From NCBI GenBank assembly GCA_951802195.1, contig OX637634.1, positions 769,490-833,489 of the forward strand: a stretch of DNA of 64,000 nucleotides, given 5' to 3'. Both the position numbers and the translations under genes were made by a program. The stretch is from Tausonia pullulans (lineage: Eukaryota > Basidiomycota > Tremellomycetes > Cystofilobasidiales > Mrakiaceae). Under the pieces are notes generated by a model that worked only from the letters and a program-made list of their open reading frames with translations, ran no database searches and had not been told where the DNA came from. Below are positions 42,442-51,849 of this stretch, one piece after another; the stretch's first letter is position 1, and every line of letters begins with the position of its first letter.

Positions 42442-42588
42442 GTCTGGATGGTGTAGCGGTATCACGCCATGTTAGGGTGCCTGACACTTGGCTGCGGATG
42501 ACAATTTGATCCCGATCGATCCGGGTCATCCACAGCCTGTCAAACTTGTGCTTCATGGAGGTCCTCGGTTCAATCCCGGGTTCGGACC
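42442..42588 (+). tRNA. tRNA-Pro(AGG) with a 75-nt intron
   Basis: Acceptor stem GTCTGGA (42442-42448) pairs with TTCGGAC (42581-42587), with G-U pairs. D arm GTG-TAGCGGTAT-CAC. Anticodon stem CCATG (42467-42471) pairs perfectly with CATGG (42554-42558). The loop reads TTAGGG, then the intron, then T, placing the anticodon AGG at 34-36, with the intron after position 37 as in eukaryotic nuclear tRNAs (42478-42552). T arm CTCGG-TTCAATC-CCGGG; B box GGTTCAATCCC. The A box is TAGCGGTATCAC-like. It would read Pro codons CCU/CCC/CCA by inosine. Splicing needs Tpt1, present at 26986-28077. Not run through a tRNA scanner. Confidence 0.85.
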
Positions 42589-42929
42589 CTTTTCCTCTCT
42601 TCTGAGAAGAATTTTCCGGCGCGGCTTTCTCTGCAAGCTGCAACGTGTCAGTCGAAAGACCCATAAGCCCTCAACTGAGTCCGTGTTGATGTGAAGTCCC
42701 CGCCAGAGCGGCACGGTCTATTCCTGCACAAGGCCAGAACCTGTTCATACATGCCCCCACGTTTGCCTTACTCTTCCCTTGCGGCCGATCTCGGGCCAAA
42801 CGTCGCACGATCACAAGGTCAACAACGTCATGGGCAGAAGAAGGGGACGGTGATCCACGCCCCCCTGGCGCACGCTCGTCCACAGACAGCCGCTCTTCTA
42901 TTTTTCTGCTAGTTGCCTTTCAAGCGCGC

Positions 42930-43385
42930 TCCTTGTCACACTCACCCCTATTCCTCCTTGGCGTAAAATCCACGAGAGGAGAGCGTGGGCGCTGGGGAAT
43001 GCGAGCCCGGAACGCTCGATGCCTTCCTCAGTCTTCAGGTTTCACTGTACGCCAGCGCGGGCACTGCCGCGGCGTCAGTTATGTAACCCCTGCCTGCCAT
43101 CTTGCGGGCAAAGCAAACCAGTTCATACGACGAGATATTGAACATAATCGCTACTCCCGTGGCAAACCCGCGTAAGTGAATCGTTTCGTGGAACTGGCCG
43201 ATCTAATAGCTGAGGCTGGAGGGACGCCCGTCGGCAATTGTCCAGCTTGTTGTAATCCCATCGATCCCCACGCTTTGACCGTCCTCGCCGGCTCCGACGG
43301 CCATGTCGAAGCGGCCAAAGCTGCCCAAGGGGACAGAGCATGAGGCTGAGGGGCATTGGAAGCATGTCTTCTCCCTGGCTTCTAG
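42930..43385 (+). repeat. Dispersed repeat family 2, copy 1
   Basis: Aligns by eye with 54575-55028. Shared blocks include AATCCACGAGAGGAGA, CTCAGTCTTCAGGTT, CCCCCACGCTTT-type text (ATCGAyCCCCACGCTTT), GAAGCGGCCAAAG and GCATGTCTTCTCCCT. Both copies also share a translated stretch, AGGTPVGNCPACCNPIDPHA in this copy, ending AAKAAQGDRA-stop. Boundaries approximate. Origin unknown; it may be the end of a mobile element or a duplicated gene tail. Confidence 0.65.
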
Positions 43386-43512
43386 ACCATGCGCAGCGAC
43401 TTCTAGACTGCTACCTTGCTCGTTCTCCTCTCGCCATAGTGGCGTTTCGCGCTTGCCTTGCTCCCCTCATCCCGACCCCATGCCACTCTCTCCCTTCCAT
43501 CAACTCCCTGCC

Positions 43513-44716
43513 ATGCACTGCCCACGCCTCTACCTAGCCTTCCTCCTCCCCTTCTTCGTGGTTCCGGCTACGGCCGTACCTGCCGCATCTGCCGCCACTC
43601 AGGCCTTTGGCCTCGACAACGCTCTTCAGCTGGGAGCTGAGGGACGTTCCCTCCCTCTGGCTCCTGTCCCAGCTGCGTCCGAACCCTTCACAAACGGAGA
43701 GAGGTTCAAGAGGGGTCTCCCACCGGCCGCTCCCAAGAAGCGCGGATACCGAGCTCTAGGTACGCAGGATTAGCATCCGTGCTCCTCGCTCGTCCAGTCA
43801 TTCTTGTGTGTCCATTTGCTGACTTGTCACCATCCATCACGTCCTGTTCCTCTACTCACCACTCCATATTCCTTCATCCTCTTCTCTAGCTCCTCGCTCC
43901 TCCCCAATTGCACCCCGAACCGGACGAATTCCCATCAACAAAGTATCCGACGGCTTCGTCGGTTACGGTTCGTGGGATATAGCTTTGATGCTCAAATAAA
44001 AAGAGGGTTCTCTCATTCTGATCGATTTCCCGAACAGCTGCCCCGAGTACCGGGTACAGTTCTGTCTTGGGGGCGAAAGGACAGGCTCGACAGGTTCGTT
44101 TGGCCTCTCGATCTCTGCGGCCGATGGCACCACCCAAACCGAGGTCTCCGTTGTCTCTGTAGGTCTTCACAGATTCCAATCACTCTTCTCTCATTTCAGG
44201 CCGTGACTGATTACTTCCGTATATGTGATCAGGCGCCTAATTCGCTGTACAGCAACCTCTACCTGGGCGGTGCGGGCGACGACATGATTTCCCCCGCCAA
44301 CACGTGAGCGGCGACTACCTCATTTGCATTGCTCGGGTGCTACCAACAACTGATTCAGGTGCTCACTATATCCACTCCTCGCGGGAGTTGCACACACTAC
44401 CCCTTGGTCGACCTCTCAGCCGTTCATGACCACATATTACACCAAGAGGGTCGAGTCGTCGATCTTGACGATTGGAATTGTTAATGGCGCAATTACGGCT
44501 ACGTGGATCAACACGAATGGAGGTTTGGTCCTCGTTCACCAACTGCCGCAGTATCGAGTGACGCCGCTCGGTGACTGATGTGGCCTGTCCTGTCTGCCAG
44601 CCAGCCAGCCCACCTTTCTTTGTTATGTCGAGAGCAACGACTACCTTACGCTGGCATCCAACAGTGGATCGGCCTGTCAGTTAGCCGTCACTCGGACGTT
44701 TGTCGAAGGGATGTAG
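43513..44716 (+). CDS. Secreted protein of unknown function with Kex2-like sites
   Basis: ATG 43513 gives MHCPRLYLAFLLPFFVVPAT-AVPA, a signal peptide. A propeptide-like region follows, with two dibasic sites, RFKRGLPP and KKRGYRAL. Further exons read APRSSPIAPRTGRIPINKVS, CPEYRVQFCLGGERTGST, SFGLSISAADGTTQTEVSV, NSLYSNLYLGGAGDDMISP, then LYPLLAGVAHTTPWSTSQPF and QPTFLCYVESNDYLTLASNS, ending TFVEGM-TAG (44714-44716). About five introns. The later part looks like a compact beta-rich extracellular domain with paired Cys. I do not recognise the family; a small secreted effector-like or surface protein is possible. In-frame ATGs further upstream (43480, 43303) extend into repeat copy 1 and are less likely starts because they would bury the signal peptide. 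Confidence 0.65.
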
Positions 44717-46178
44717 TAGTAGCTATGGGTCCGTAGTTACAAGCCCCGAAGCGACAACTCGATCTCTCCCATGCCTCTCACGTACTTTGTTCGCAAGGCT
44801 CACTTGCAGAAAAAGCCCGGGCAGGATCAGGACATCAAGCCATACGAGAGAGAAAGGGACGAGATGTGCTGACAAGCAAGCAACTATGGAACGGGCGAGC
44901 GTCGAGACGAGAGGGAGACAGACGGCACGGCATGTACGTACAGACAGAGCGAAAGACAACTAGACATAGATCCCCGGTCGAGGCAGAGGGCCAGTTGCAT
45001 AAATGGATCAGACGATAGGGAAAGGAGTAGGAGAAAGATAACACACCAGCTCAGGCATCGTAGCTTCTCCGTCGCAGCGACCGTCGAGCAGGAATGGATA
45101 ATGCGAGAGCAGCTTAGCTTTCTCCAGGTCAGCCACTTCCGGCATGCCCTTGAAAGCGAGTTGTCCATCTCTCACTCATGCAACTGTGGAAGTCACAGGA
45201 CCGACGGACTTGAAATCGTCAAGATGGACGATGGACAAGAGGATGGTTTAGGTAGAGGACGATAGTGGGCAGGAGGACGCTTGGGACAAAGCTCTGCGGA
45301 GACACGACGGGTTTGGGCTCCAGGTCAGCGAGGATGAGCAATGGTTTGGTCGGCGTCGGGCGAGGAGAAGCAGGATGAGTGGTAAGGTCGAGGGCTCTCA
45401 GCTTTTAGATTTTTGACAGGTAAGGGAACGCCGTCTGGACAGGCTGCAGCGCCTCATGTTGTGCAATCACAAGACGTAGAACAACGCAGTCGGCTTGGGC
45501 GAAATCGATGGCAGGTTGAAATGGACGGACCTCTCTACTACCTCCCAGCCGTCCCTCGAAGCAGATCACTTTCTCCTGGAGGAAGCCAGCTCGTCGGAAG
45601 CTGTAGACGACGGTCGGCTGGGCGTCATCTCCTATACTGGAAGAGACTGGGTTTCCACCTTAGTGGCAAGAAGCGAGTTGTCCGTCCGTCTGCTGAAGAG
45701 AGGGATCGAGCTGAGCTACGAACCGTTGTCGGCCATCCTGTCCGCACGCATCCCTCCGCTGAACCCGTCAGCCTAGGTCTACCCGAGCACGAGCACGTCT
45801 GGATTGAAGAGGAAGAGCTTTGCACCTGGTCCTGCTGGGAGTGGATATTCTGCGAGATGGACGTTGCTGAGCTGAGGAGGCCGCTCGCCTGGTCCGACGT
45901 CGTCGCTCTGGCGGCCCTGGCTCGGGAGGGCACGATGAATACTGCTCCTGCTACCAACCACTTCCTCGCTCTTCCTCGCCTTGGTGTGCTTGCGCTGCTG
46001 CGTCCAGACACTCGAGATGAAACTCCTTGAGATGGCCTGCGACTAGGCTTTCAACAGAGAGGACGGGAGGACAGAAAATTTTATGCGAGTTACGAGTTCA
46101 CGACCCGCGTGCAGCACTTCTCAGCAGACAGTGCGGATGGACCATTGAAGTTACAAGCAGTCATGGATCCGAGCGCAA
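44717..46178. other. Long spacer with a possible broken gene
   Basis: 1,462 bp. The first 600 bp hold nothing I can name. From about 45413 to 46030 the plus strand has Leu-rich pieces in all three frames: RLDRLQRLMLC near 45435, then SLEADHFLLEEASSSEAVDD to LNPSA-stop at 45776, then GLPEHEHVWIEEEELCTWSC to DETP-stop at 46030. They could be parts of a decayed or multiply spliced gene. No start or domain can be assigned. Confidence 0.3.
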
Positions 46179-47747
46179 TCATGCGTTGGTGCCTGTCAAG
46201 TCCGGGTACCGGTCGCCCTTGACCTGCACCTCTTTCAGAATGGCCCGGATCGCCACGTGCTCTTCCTTGCTGATCTTGACCTCGACAGCCTTGATGTTCT
46301 CCTCGAGATATTCCCTTCGCTTGGTCCCCGGGATCGGGATCGCGCCCTGGTCGATGACCCAAGCGAGGGCAAGCTGGCCGACGGTGATTGACTTGGCGGC
46401 GGCGATCTCCTTGAGCTTACGGACGAGCTTGAGGTTCGCGTCAAACGCATCGCCCTGGAAGCGCGGGAGATGCCTGCGGAAGTCGTCCGACGGGATGTCA
46501 GCAGGAGAGAGCCACTTGTCCCCGACGAGGCCAATGAGTCCTCGACCTGTTAGAAGCGGAGGAGGCAGGCATGTCTTTGATCAGCAGCGGGACCAAGCCC
46601 ACGTTCGAGAGTGAAACGGGTAAAGAAGGGCAGCTCACAAAGAGGAGAGTACGCCACGAGGGTCACTCCGAGCTCCTTGCACGCATCTAGCACGCCGTTC
46701 GTCTCGACATCGGTAGACATCAGGCTGTACTCCCACTGGACGGCGTCGATCTTGGCCACCTTGGACGCGCGGCGCAGAGTTGCGGCAGAACACTCGCTTA
46801 GGCCAATGTAGCGGATCTAATGGTTTTCAGAAGAGAAGATGCCGTAAGGGGGTTTAGATTTCGACTCTGGACGCAAGGGGAAGCGGGAGGGGCCTCCGAC
46901 CTTGCCAGCGTCCTGCAGCTCTTTCATCGCCCGGACAGTGTCCTCGATAGGCGTGTTGGCGTCAACTCGATGCTGGTCTGTGGGCGAGCAGAAAATAGTA
47001 GACTGGACGTCAGTTCCTGGAAGAGACCTAGTCGAGGGTGAGCCGGGCGAGATGGGGGACTCACAATAGAGGTCGATCGTTTCGACACCGAGCCGCTTGA
47101 GGGACGCCTCACATGCCTCCTTGACGTACACCGCGTCGCCGCGGATACCGTCCCACGATCCACCGGGTCCACGGACAAACCCAAACTTTGTGCCGATGAA
47201 GATATTGTCCCTGCAGACAACGACGTCGGGAAACGTTAGGAGGGGATGGATAGGAAGGAAGCAGGAGGGGCCGAGTAGAGAAACCCACCTCTGCTCCTGT
47301 AAGAGAGGTCGGAGGAGCTCCTCGTTGTGGCCAGAGCCGTACATGTCGCTGTCGAGTGCGAGTCGGAAAGAACGCAGTCGCATCAGTGCTGACGGACCAG
47401 ACCCGGGGATGGAAGCGACGAAAGGACGCACGCCGTGTCAATGAAGTTGATGCCAGAGTCGATGGCAAGCTTGAGCGTTCTCGTGCCTTCCTCAAAGTCG
47501 GTGGCGCCTAGATAATGACGGCGGATGCGAGTAACAAGACAAAGGATCAGGCTCCAGACAGGGGTAAGGCACGAAGAGGAGACCGCGCACCGTAAAACTC
47601 GCTGATGCCCATTGCGCCGAACCCAAGGGCCGAGACGGGCGTGCCATGGAAGTCAATCTACCAAGGGCAGAACCCCACCGAGCGGGTGTCAGTCGCACAT
47701 AGACAGGGAAGACATCCAACAGGACGGACAGTAGGGATGACGGTCAT
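46179..47747 (-). CDS. Aldo-keto reductase
   Basis: NADPH-dependent carbonyl reductase of the AKR13/YakC-like group. First exon MTVIPT (ATG 47745-47747) joins [20 protein letters not shown] through a GTCCGT donor. Catalytic tetrad residues are visible: Asp in NFIDTA, Tyr in YMYGSGHNE, Lys in FIGTKFGF, and His in DLYYQHRVD (the YYQH junction is spliced). Later blocks: [69 protein letters not shown] and the tail [20 protein letters not shown] (46179-46181). About 330 residues, full length. Seven or so introns. It faces away from the SDR gene at 48637, with 889 bp between; co-regulation is possible but not shown. Confidence 0.92.
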
Positions 47748-48636
47748 TTGCGTTTTTAGTGGGGGGTTGGAGAAGTGGTTGGGTGAATGTGCAAGAAGGG
47801 AGAGATGGCCTAGAGCGGCCTTTTAACAGGCGGCGATCATGATGGCGACGCGCGTCCAACCCCCAAGGATGCCGAAACCAATCTCCTCGCTGACTTGTCT
47901 CCTTGCGATCATCAAGACGCGACGGCGCCCGGAGGTGGAGGAGAGTGGAGGGGCGGGGGGGTGGGGTAGTACCCTTCAGTGGCGATCGCGTGGGCATGAT
48001 GACACAGCCTAGAACCCGGGTCTCTCGGAACCGACGACGATTTCGCTCGTCACGGATGACGACTTCAATTGAGTCCGCCTTCACTCGCCGACCTTTCCGA
48101 CCGCCCCGTGCGAGAAACGCAATTCATGCTTCAACCGTTTCGACAGGTGGCCCGGTTGAAAGCACTAAGTCGGATCGCAAGGGACCCAATTGCATAAGAC
48201 TAAGTAGCCAATAGCGAAACAGGAGTGTGATCCTGACACGAAGCCCCTTGCGAAAGGTAGATTGGGTGTAGCTACGCCGCTTCGCCCGCACTGCATGGCT
48301 ACAATCGCAGGTCCAAAGAGGAGAACTACACTCACAATAGGACAAATAATCTCACAACTTAGCTGAGTTAATGGCTGTATGCGTCGTGCCTGACGACCGA
48401 TCCAATGGTCGATTGACTGACCGACCATTCTCTCAGCCTCGGCCTCGACAACGCCGAGCAGCCGATGACGGACGCCTCACGCTCTTAGCTCAATTTGTCA
48501 CAGTTTAAAGCGGACGAGCTGATGAAGCTATCTAGACGTTTCTCGTCAACTTCCACATAACATACGGTTGACATATCACCTCCACCCCAACGAGCCCAAG
48601 AACCAACTTCAATCGCGTTCGCCGACTACCTCCTTC
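47748..48636. promoter_or_regulatory. Divergent spacer, AKR / SDR, with repeat fragment
   Basis: 889 bp. Contains the second copy of the short degraded repeat seen at about 37429-37545 (here 48124-48240). No supported gene. The leftmost 200 bp would be the AKR promoter and the rightmost the SDR promoter. Confidence 0.4.
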
Positions 48637-49652
48637 ATGAGCAAGACCGTCTACTTCATCTCTGGCTCCTCTCGGTGAGGCTTGCTCTCTGGCACTCTGG
48701 ATTCCGGCCTTTACATAGTACTTTCGCTGACACCTTACTGCTGATTCGTGCAGCGGCATTGGTCTCGAGATGGTCCGCCAGATCGTCCGGCAGCCTGATG
48801 CCTTCATTGTCGCTGCCGCCCGAAACCCCTCGGCGTCTAATGAGTTGCAGAACATCATTAAAACGAGCCAGGGCAGGGTTGTTCCCGTGTCGTTGGACGT
48901 GACGTCGGAGGACAGCATCTCAGTGCGTTCTCGATTCTCTCTCGTGTGAAAGTCAGGTTTCGAACCGCGTTGATGTCTTGCCGTTTGCGCGGGCAATAGG
49001 CGGCTGTTAGATCGACGTTGGAAGTGCCATTTGTCAAGGACAACAACTTTAGTATCGACGTTTTGTACAATGTGGCGGGTACTGCCTCTGGAGGGGAGAA
49101 GACCGCGACCCAAGTCACTGCCGCCGGACTCCGTGCGGACATCGATTCGAATTACATCGGGACCGTCCTCACCACTCTGGCCTTCCTGCCTCTGCTTCAG
49201 TCCTCGCCCACCAAGGCTCCGGCCAAGGTCATCTACATGTCAACACTCATGGCATCCCACTCGTTGGTCTCAACACTTGGCGACTTCGCGGGCGTTATGC
49301 CAGGCTACTCGGCCTCCAAGTCAGCTGGCAACATGTGGTTTCAAAAGCTCGCGCTCGAGATCACCGGTGGTGCTCTTGCGCGGGAAGGTGGATGGATTAT
49401 CACAATGCTTCACCCCGGTTTGGTTGAAACCGACATGGGAAAAGGCTTAGGTGGGGTGAGTAGCTCGCTCGCGTGTCGTCCTTTTTTACATGAACACGGA
49501 TCCATCGGATATGATCTAACCGTCTTCATCCCTTATAATAACAGATTGAAGTGGACGTGAGCGTCAGAGGAATTCTCAAGGTCGTGGAGGACCTGAAGGA
49601 GAGCGACTCGGGATCCTTTTGGGACTATGAGGGCCAACAACTAGCCTTTTGA
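48637..49652 (+). CDS. Short-chain dehydrogenase/reductase (classical SDR)
   Basis: NAD(P)H-dependent oxidoreductase. ATG 48637: MSKTVYFISGSSR joined across an 84-nt intron to GIGLEMVRQIVRQ, restoring the cofactor motif SGSSRGIG. Other landmarks: LDVTSED, DVLYNVAGTASGG (NNAG-like), catalytic Ser in IYMSTLMAS, and YSASKSAGNMW (Tyr-x-x-x-Lys). The C-terminal block HPGLVETDMGKGLGG is followed across the last intron by IEVDVSVRGILKVVEDL, ending YEGQQLAF-TGA (49650-49652). Resembles fungal sniffer-type carbonyl reductases (about 250 residues). Three introns. Substrate unknown. Confidence 0.93.
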
Positions 49653-50861
49653 AAAGCAGATTGTTGTTCTTTCTCTAGCTGGTCGTGGTCGAGAGCTTTG
49701 CGACAAGGCAATGCCTTGTAGAGGCAAAATAATCCATCATATACTCTGTTTCAGTTTCATTGTCATCCCTGTTAAGCGGGTCCCGGCTTGATGCATGTCT
49801 CGAGTTTCCGTTTCAAAGCAGAGTACTTGCAACAATTTACTATCTCAAGTCCGATTTCTGCGCCGATCATGCCCTCGATGATGGCTTTGGAGATTTTCAT
49901 GACGTTCATTCTACCTCGCACCAATGTGAGTCCCAAACCAAGAGCATCCCGGTTGCAGCAGCCCTTGCTGACTTTACTTTTAGTGTCATATTCGTTCGTA
50001 CGCACCAGGAGCAGTGGCCAGATCATAAATCAAGGGGATGTCGTCCAAAAGTAAGAACAGAAGGCCACGCTGTATGTGCATTAACCTGCACCCATGGAAC
50101 ACAGATAAAAATGATGCTGAGGACTGGTGGATGTTTTGACATGCGGCGACTGTAGGGTTGGTAGTGACCAATAGTATTCGTGCAGGGCCAAGCAAGGTCT
50201 AGTGGAAAGGACACGCTGTTCTCATAATATAATAGTCATGATTAATCTGTTATCCGACGGCCGCCGAAACCCATTCGTTGTCATCCGTCGCGATTGATAG
50301 GATAACGCCTACAACGCACCGCATAGCGTTGCATTCAGGCTAGCCAATCTAAGCCGAGCTCGGCTGCAGCTCACCCGCCTTACTACGACCATCTAGTCCT
50401 CCTTGTACGCGCGATAGACTGTCTTCCCTCCAACCCCTCCCCGGGGGATTTCCTCGCACCTGAGCGCGATGCCCCCTTCCCTCCCACCCGCACCCGCCGC
50501 AGATCTGACTACCTCCACTGCTCCAGTCCGCCCCACACGAGGCCATCATAAGGAGCTCCATCTCTCGTCGTTCTCCTCAGCGAACAATTCCACCCTCCGC
50601 ACGCAGGAGGCCGCCCTGGAAGCGCTGCAAGCGGACGGGTGGGACGGCGCGATGACGGTCGTGAGGGTGCCGCTGCTTGTTGCGGAAGTGATGGGCGGTC
50701 ACAGTGAGAGGAGGGGCCAGCTGGGTGATGAGGGAACAGAAGCCAGGTGGACTCACGACGGCGACGTAGACTGCAGAAGAGCGGCCAAGTTCGTCCAATC
50801 TCCCTCTTAGGCACTGCTGTCTGTGCATCTGCCTTTCCTGGGTTCGAGCGCTGCCGGCTCT
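49653..50861. other. Spacer between SDR and repeat; possible truncated frame
   Basis: 1,209 bp, AT-richer than the left part of the window. No supported gene before 50469. A half tRNA-like stretch occurs at about 50183-50225 (see rejected items). Confidence 0.4.
50469..50810 (+). pseudogene. Possible 5' remnant of a gene cut by the repeat at 50862
   Basis: An ATG-started frame of 113 codons (MPPSLPPAPAADLTTSTAPV...) with a CT-rich leader, ending 52 bp before repeat copy D. GHHKELHLSSFSSANN looks protein-like, but the rest has no motif. It could be an intact tiny protein, a remnant or chance. Confidence 0.2.
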
Positions 50862-51315
50862 TGTTAGGATTGGCCCAAGGGTCAAGGGATGAGTAGAATG
50901 GGCGAGAAGAGGCCGGAGGCGGAGTAATGAACGGAAGAGCTAGCGGTGACATAGTGTTAGGATTGGCCCAAGGGTCAAGGGCTAAGGATGGCGGAGGGTA
51001 GGGGGTGTAGGGGGAGTAGTAGACTGAAGTGATGGCAGTGACACAGGCTCGCTTCGAGGTCTTGGGCAGGTTTGTCGGGTCCAAATGATAGTCAGAGTGC
51101 AGAACAAATGTGCGATGAACTGCGCGTCTTGTGGGCCAAGGGTGAGAAACAAAGAATGTGGGATAGCGTAGATGAAGAGAGACCGAAGACATGGGAGCCT
51201 AGCAAACTAAGGCGATGCTATATGCAGGCGCGGAGCCGAGTTGGCGGTCCACGAGGTTCTGACAGCCCGCCACATAGGCGCGGAGCCTTTGTGATAAACT
51301 CGTGAGGTCCTGACA
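50862..51315 (-). repeat. Dispersed repeat family 1, copy D (TGTCAG...CTAACA)
   Basis: In minus orientation it begins TGTCAGGACCTCACG (at 51315) and ends GCCAATCCTAACA (at 50862), with a duplicated tail at 50955. Shares with copies A-C the blocks GGCTCCGCGCCTG, TTCTGCACTCTGACTATCA and CGACAAACCTGCCCAAGACC. Ends form short imperfect inverted repeats (TGTyAGGATy). I see no target-site duplication. Confidence 0.75.
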
Positions 51316-51849
51316 GGAAAAACGAGCTTATTGTAGAGCCTTTCCACCTGAATACATTTAAGCAGGTGGTCCTCCTTGACGATAATGGAGAGGACTCGCA
51401 GGAAAGGCCCAATCAACGCTCTAGGCTGGTTCTTGTTGAAGGTCAAGGTTCGCTCTTGGGTCCAATATGGTTGCGAGCTTATATTATATACTACTCTACT
51501 CTGCCCGTTTATTCAGGCTTTATCGAGTGGTGTATTAAGTGCTAGAGAAGATGAGGAGAGAGGGATGGCTAACTACATACGAGAAAGAGCTGGAAGGCAC
51601 TAAACGATAGGTCTCCGCGAATCGCTCCTTTCAACACCTGTGTCACTGCCAGCATTTCAGTCCACGCCTCAGCCTACGCCCTCTACTTACCCACCTTTCT
51701 TAGCCCTTGAACCTCGAGTTAATCCTAACAGAGAGTGAATATATGATAATTGAACTATCACAGGGTCATAGCAAAGTATCGTAGCACTCACCGCCACAGA
51801 TCCCGAAGAAACAGATGATGAGAACAGAAAGAGACTCGTGGACTGAAGC
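51316..51849. other. Spacer around copy E, 3' of the permease gene
   Basis: Holds copy E and otherwise AT-richer sequence such as TTATATTATATACTACTC near 51479. No gene seen. Confidence 0.4.
51640..51730 (+). repeat. Dispersed repeat family 1, 5'-truncated copy E
   Basis: Only the tail is present: GTGTCACTGCCAGCATTTCA to TTAATCCTAACA. It faces copy D across about 325 bp with no other recognisable content. Confidence 0.55.

Noticed and set aside
50183-50225. tRNA-Glu(CTC)-like 5' half (GGTCTAGTGGAAAGGAC, loop TTCTCAT).
   Set aside because: No B box, T arm or matching 3' acceptor strand within the next 150 bp. At best a tRNA relic.
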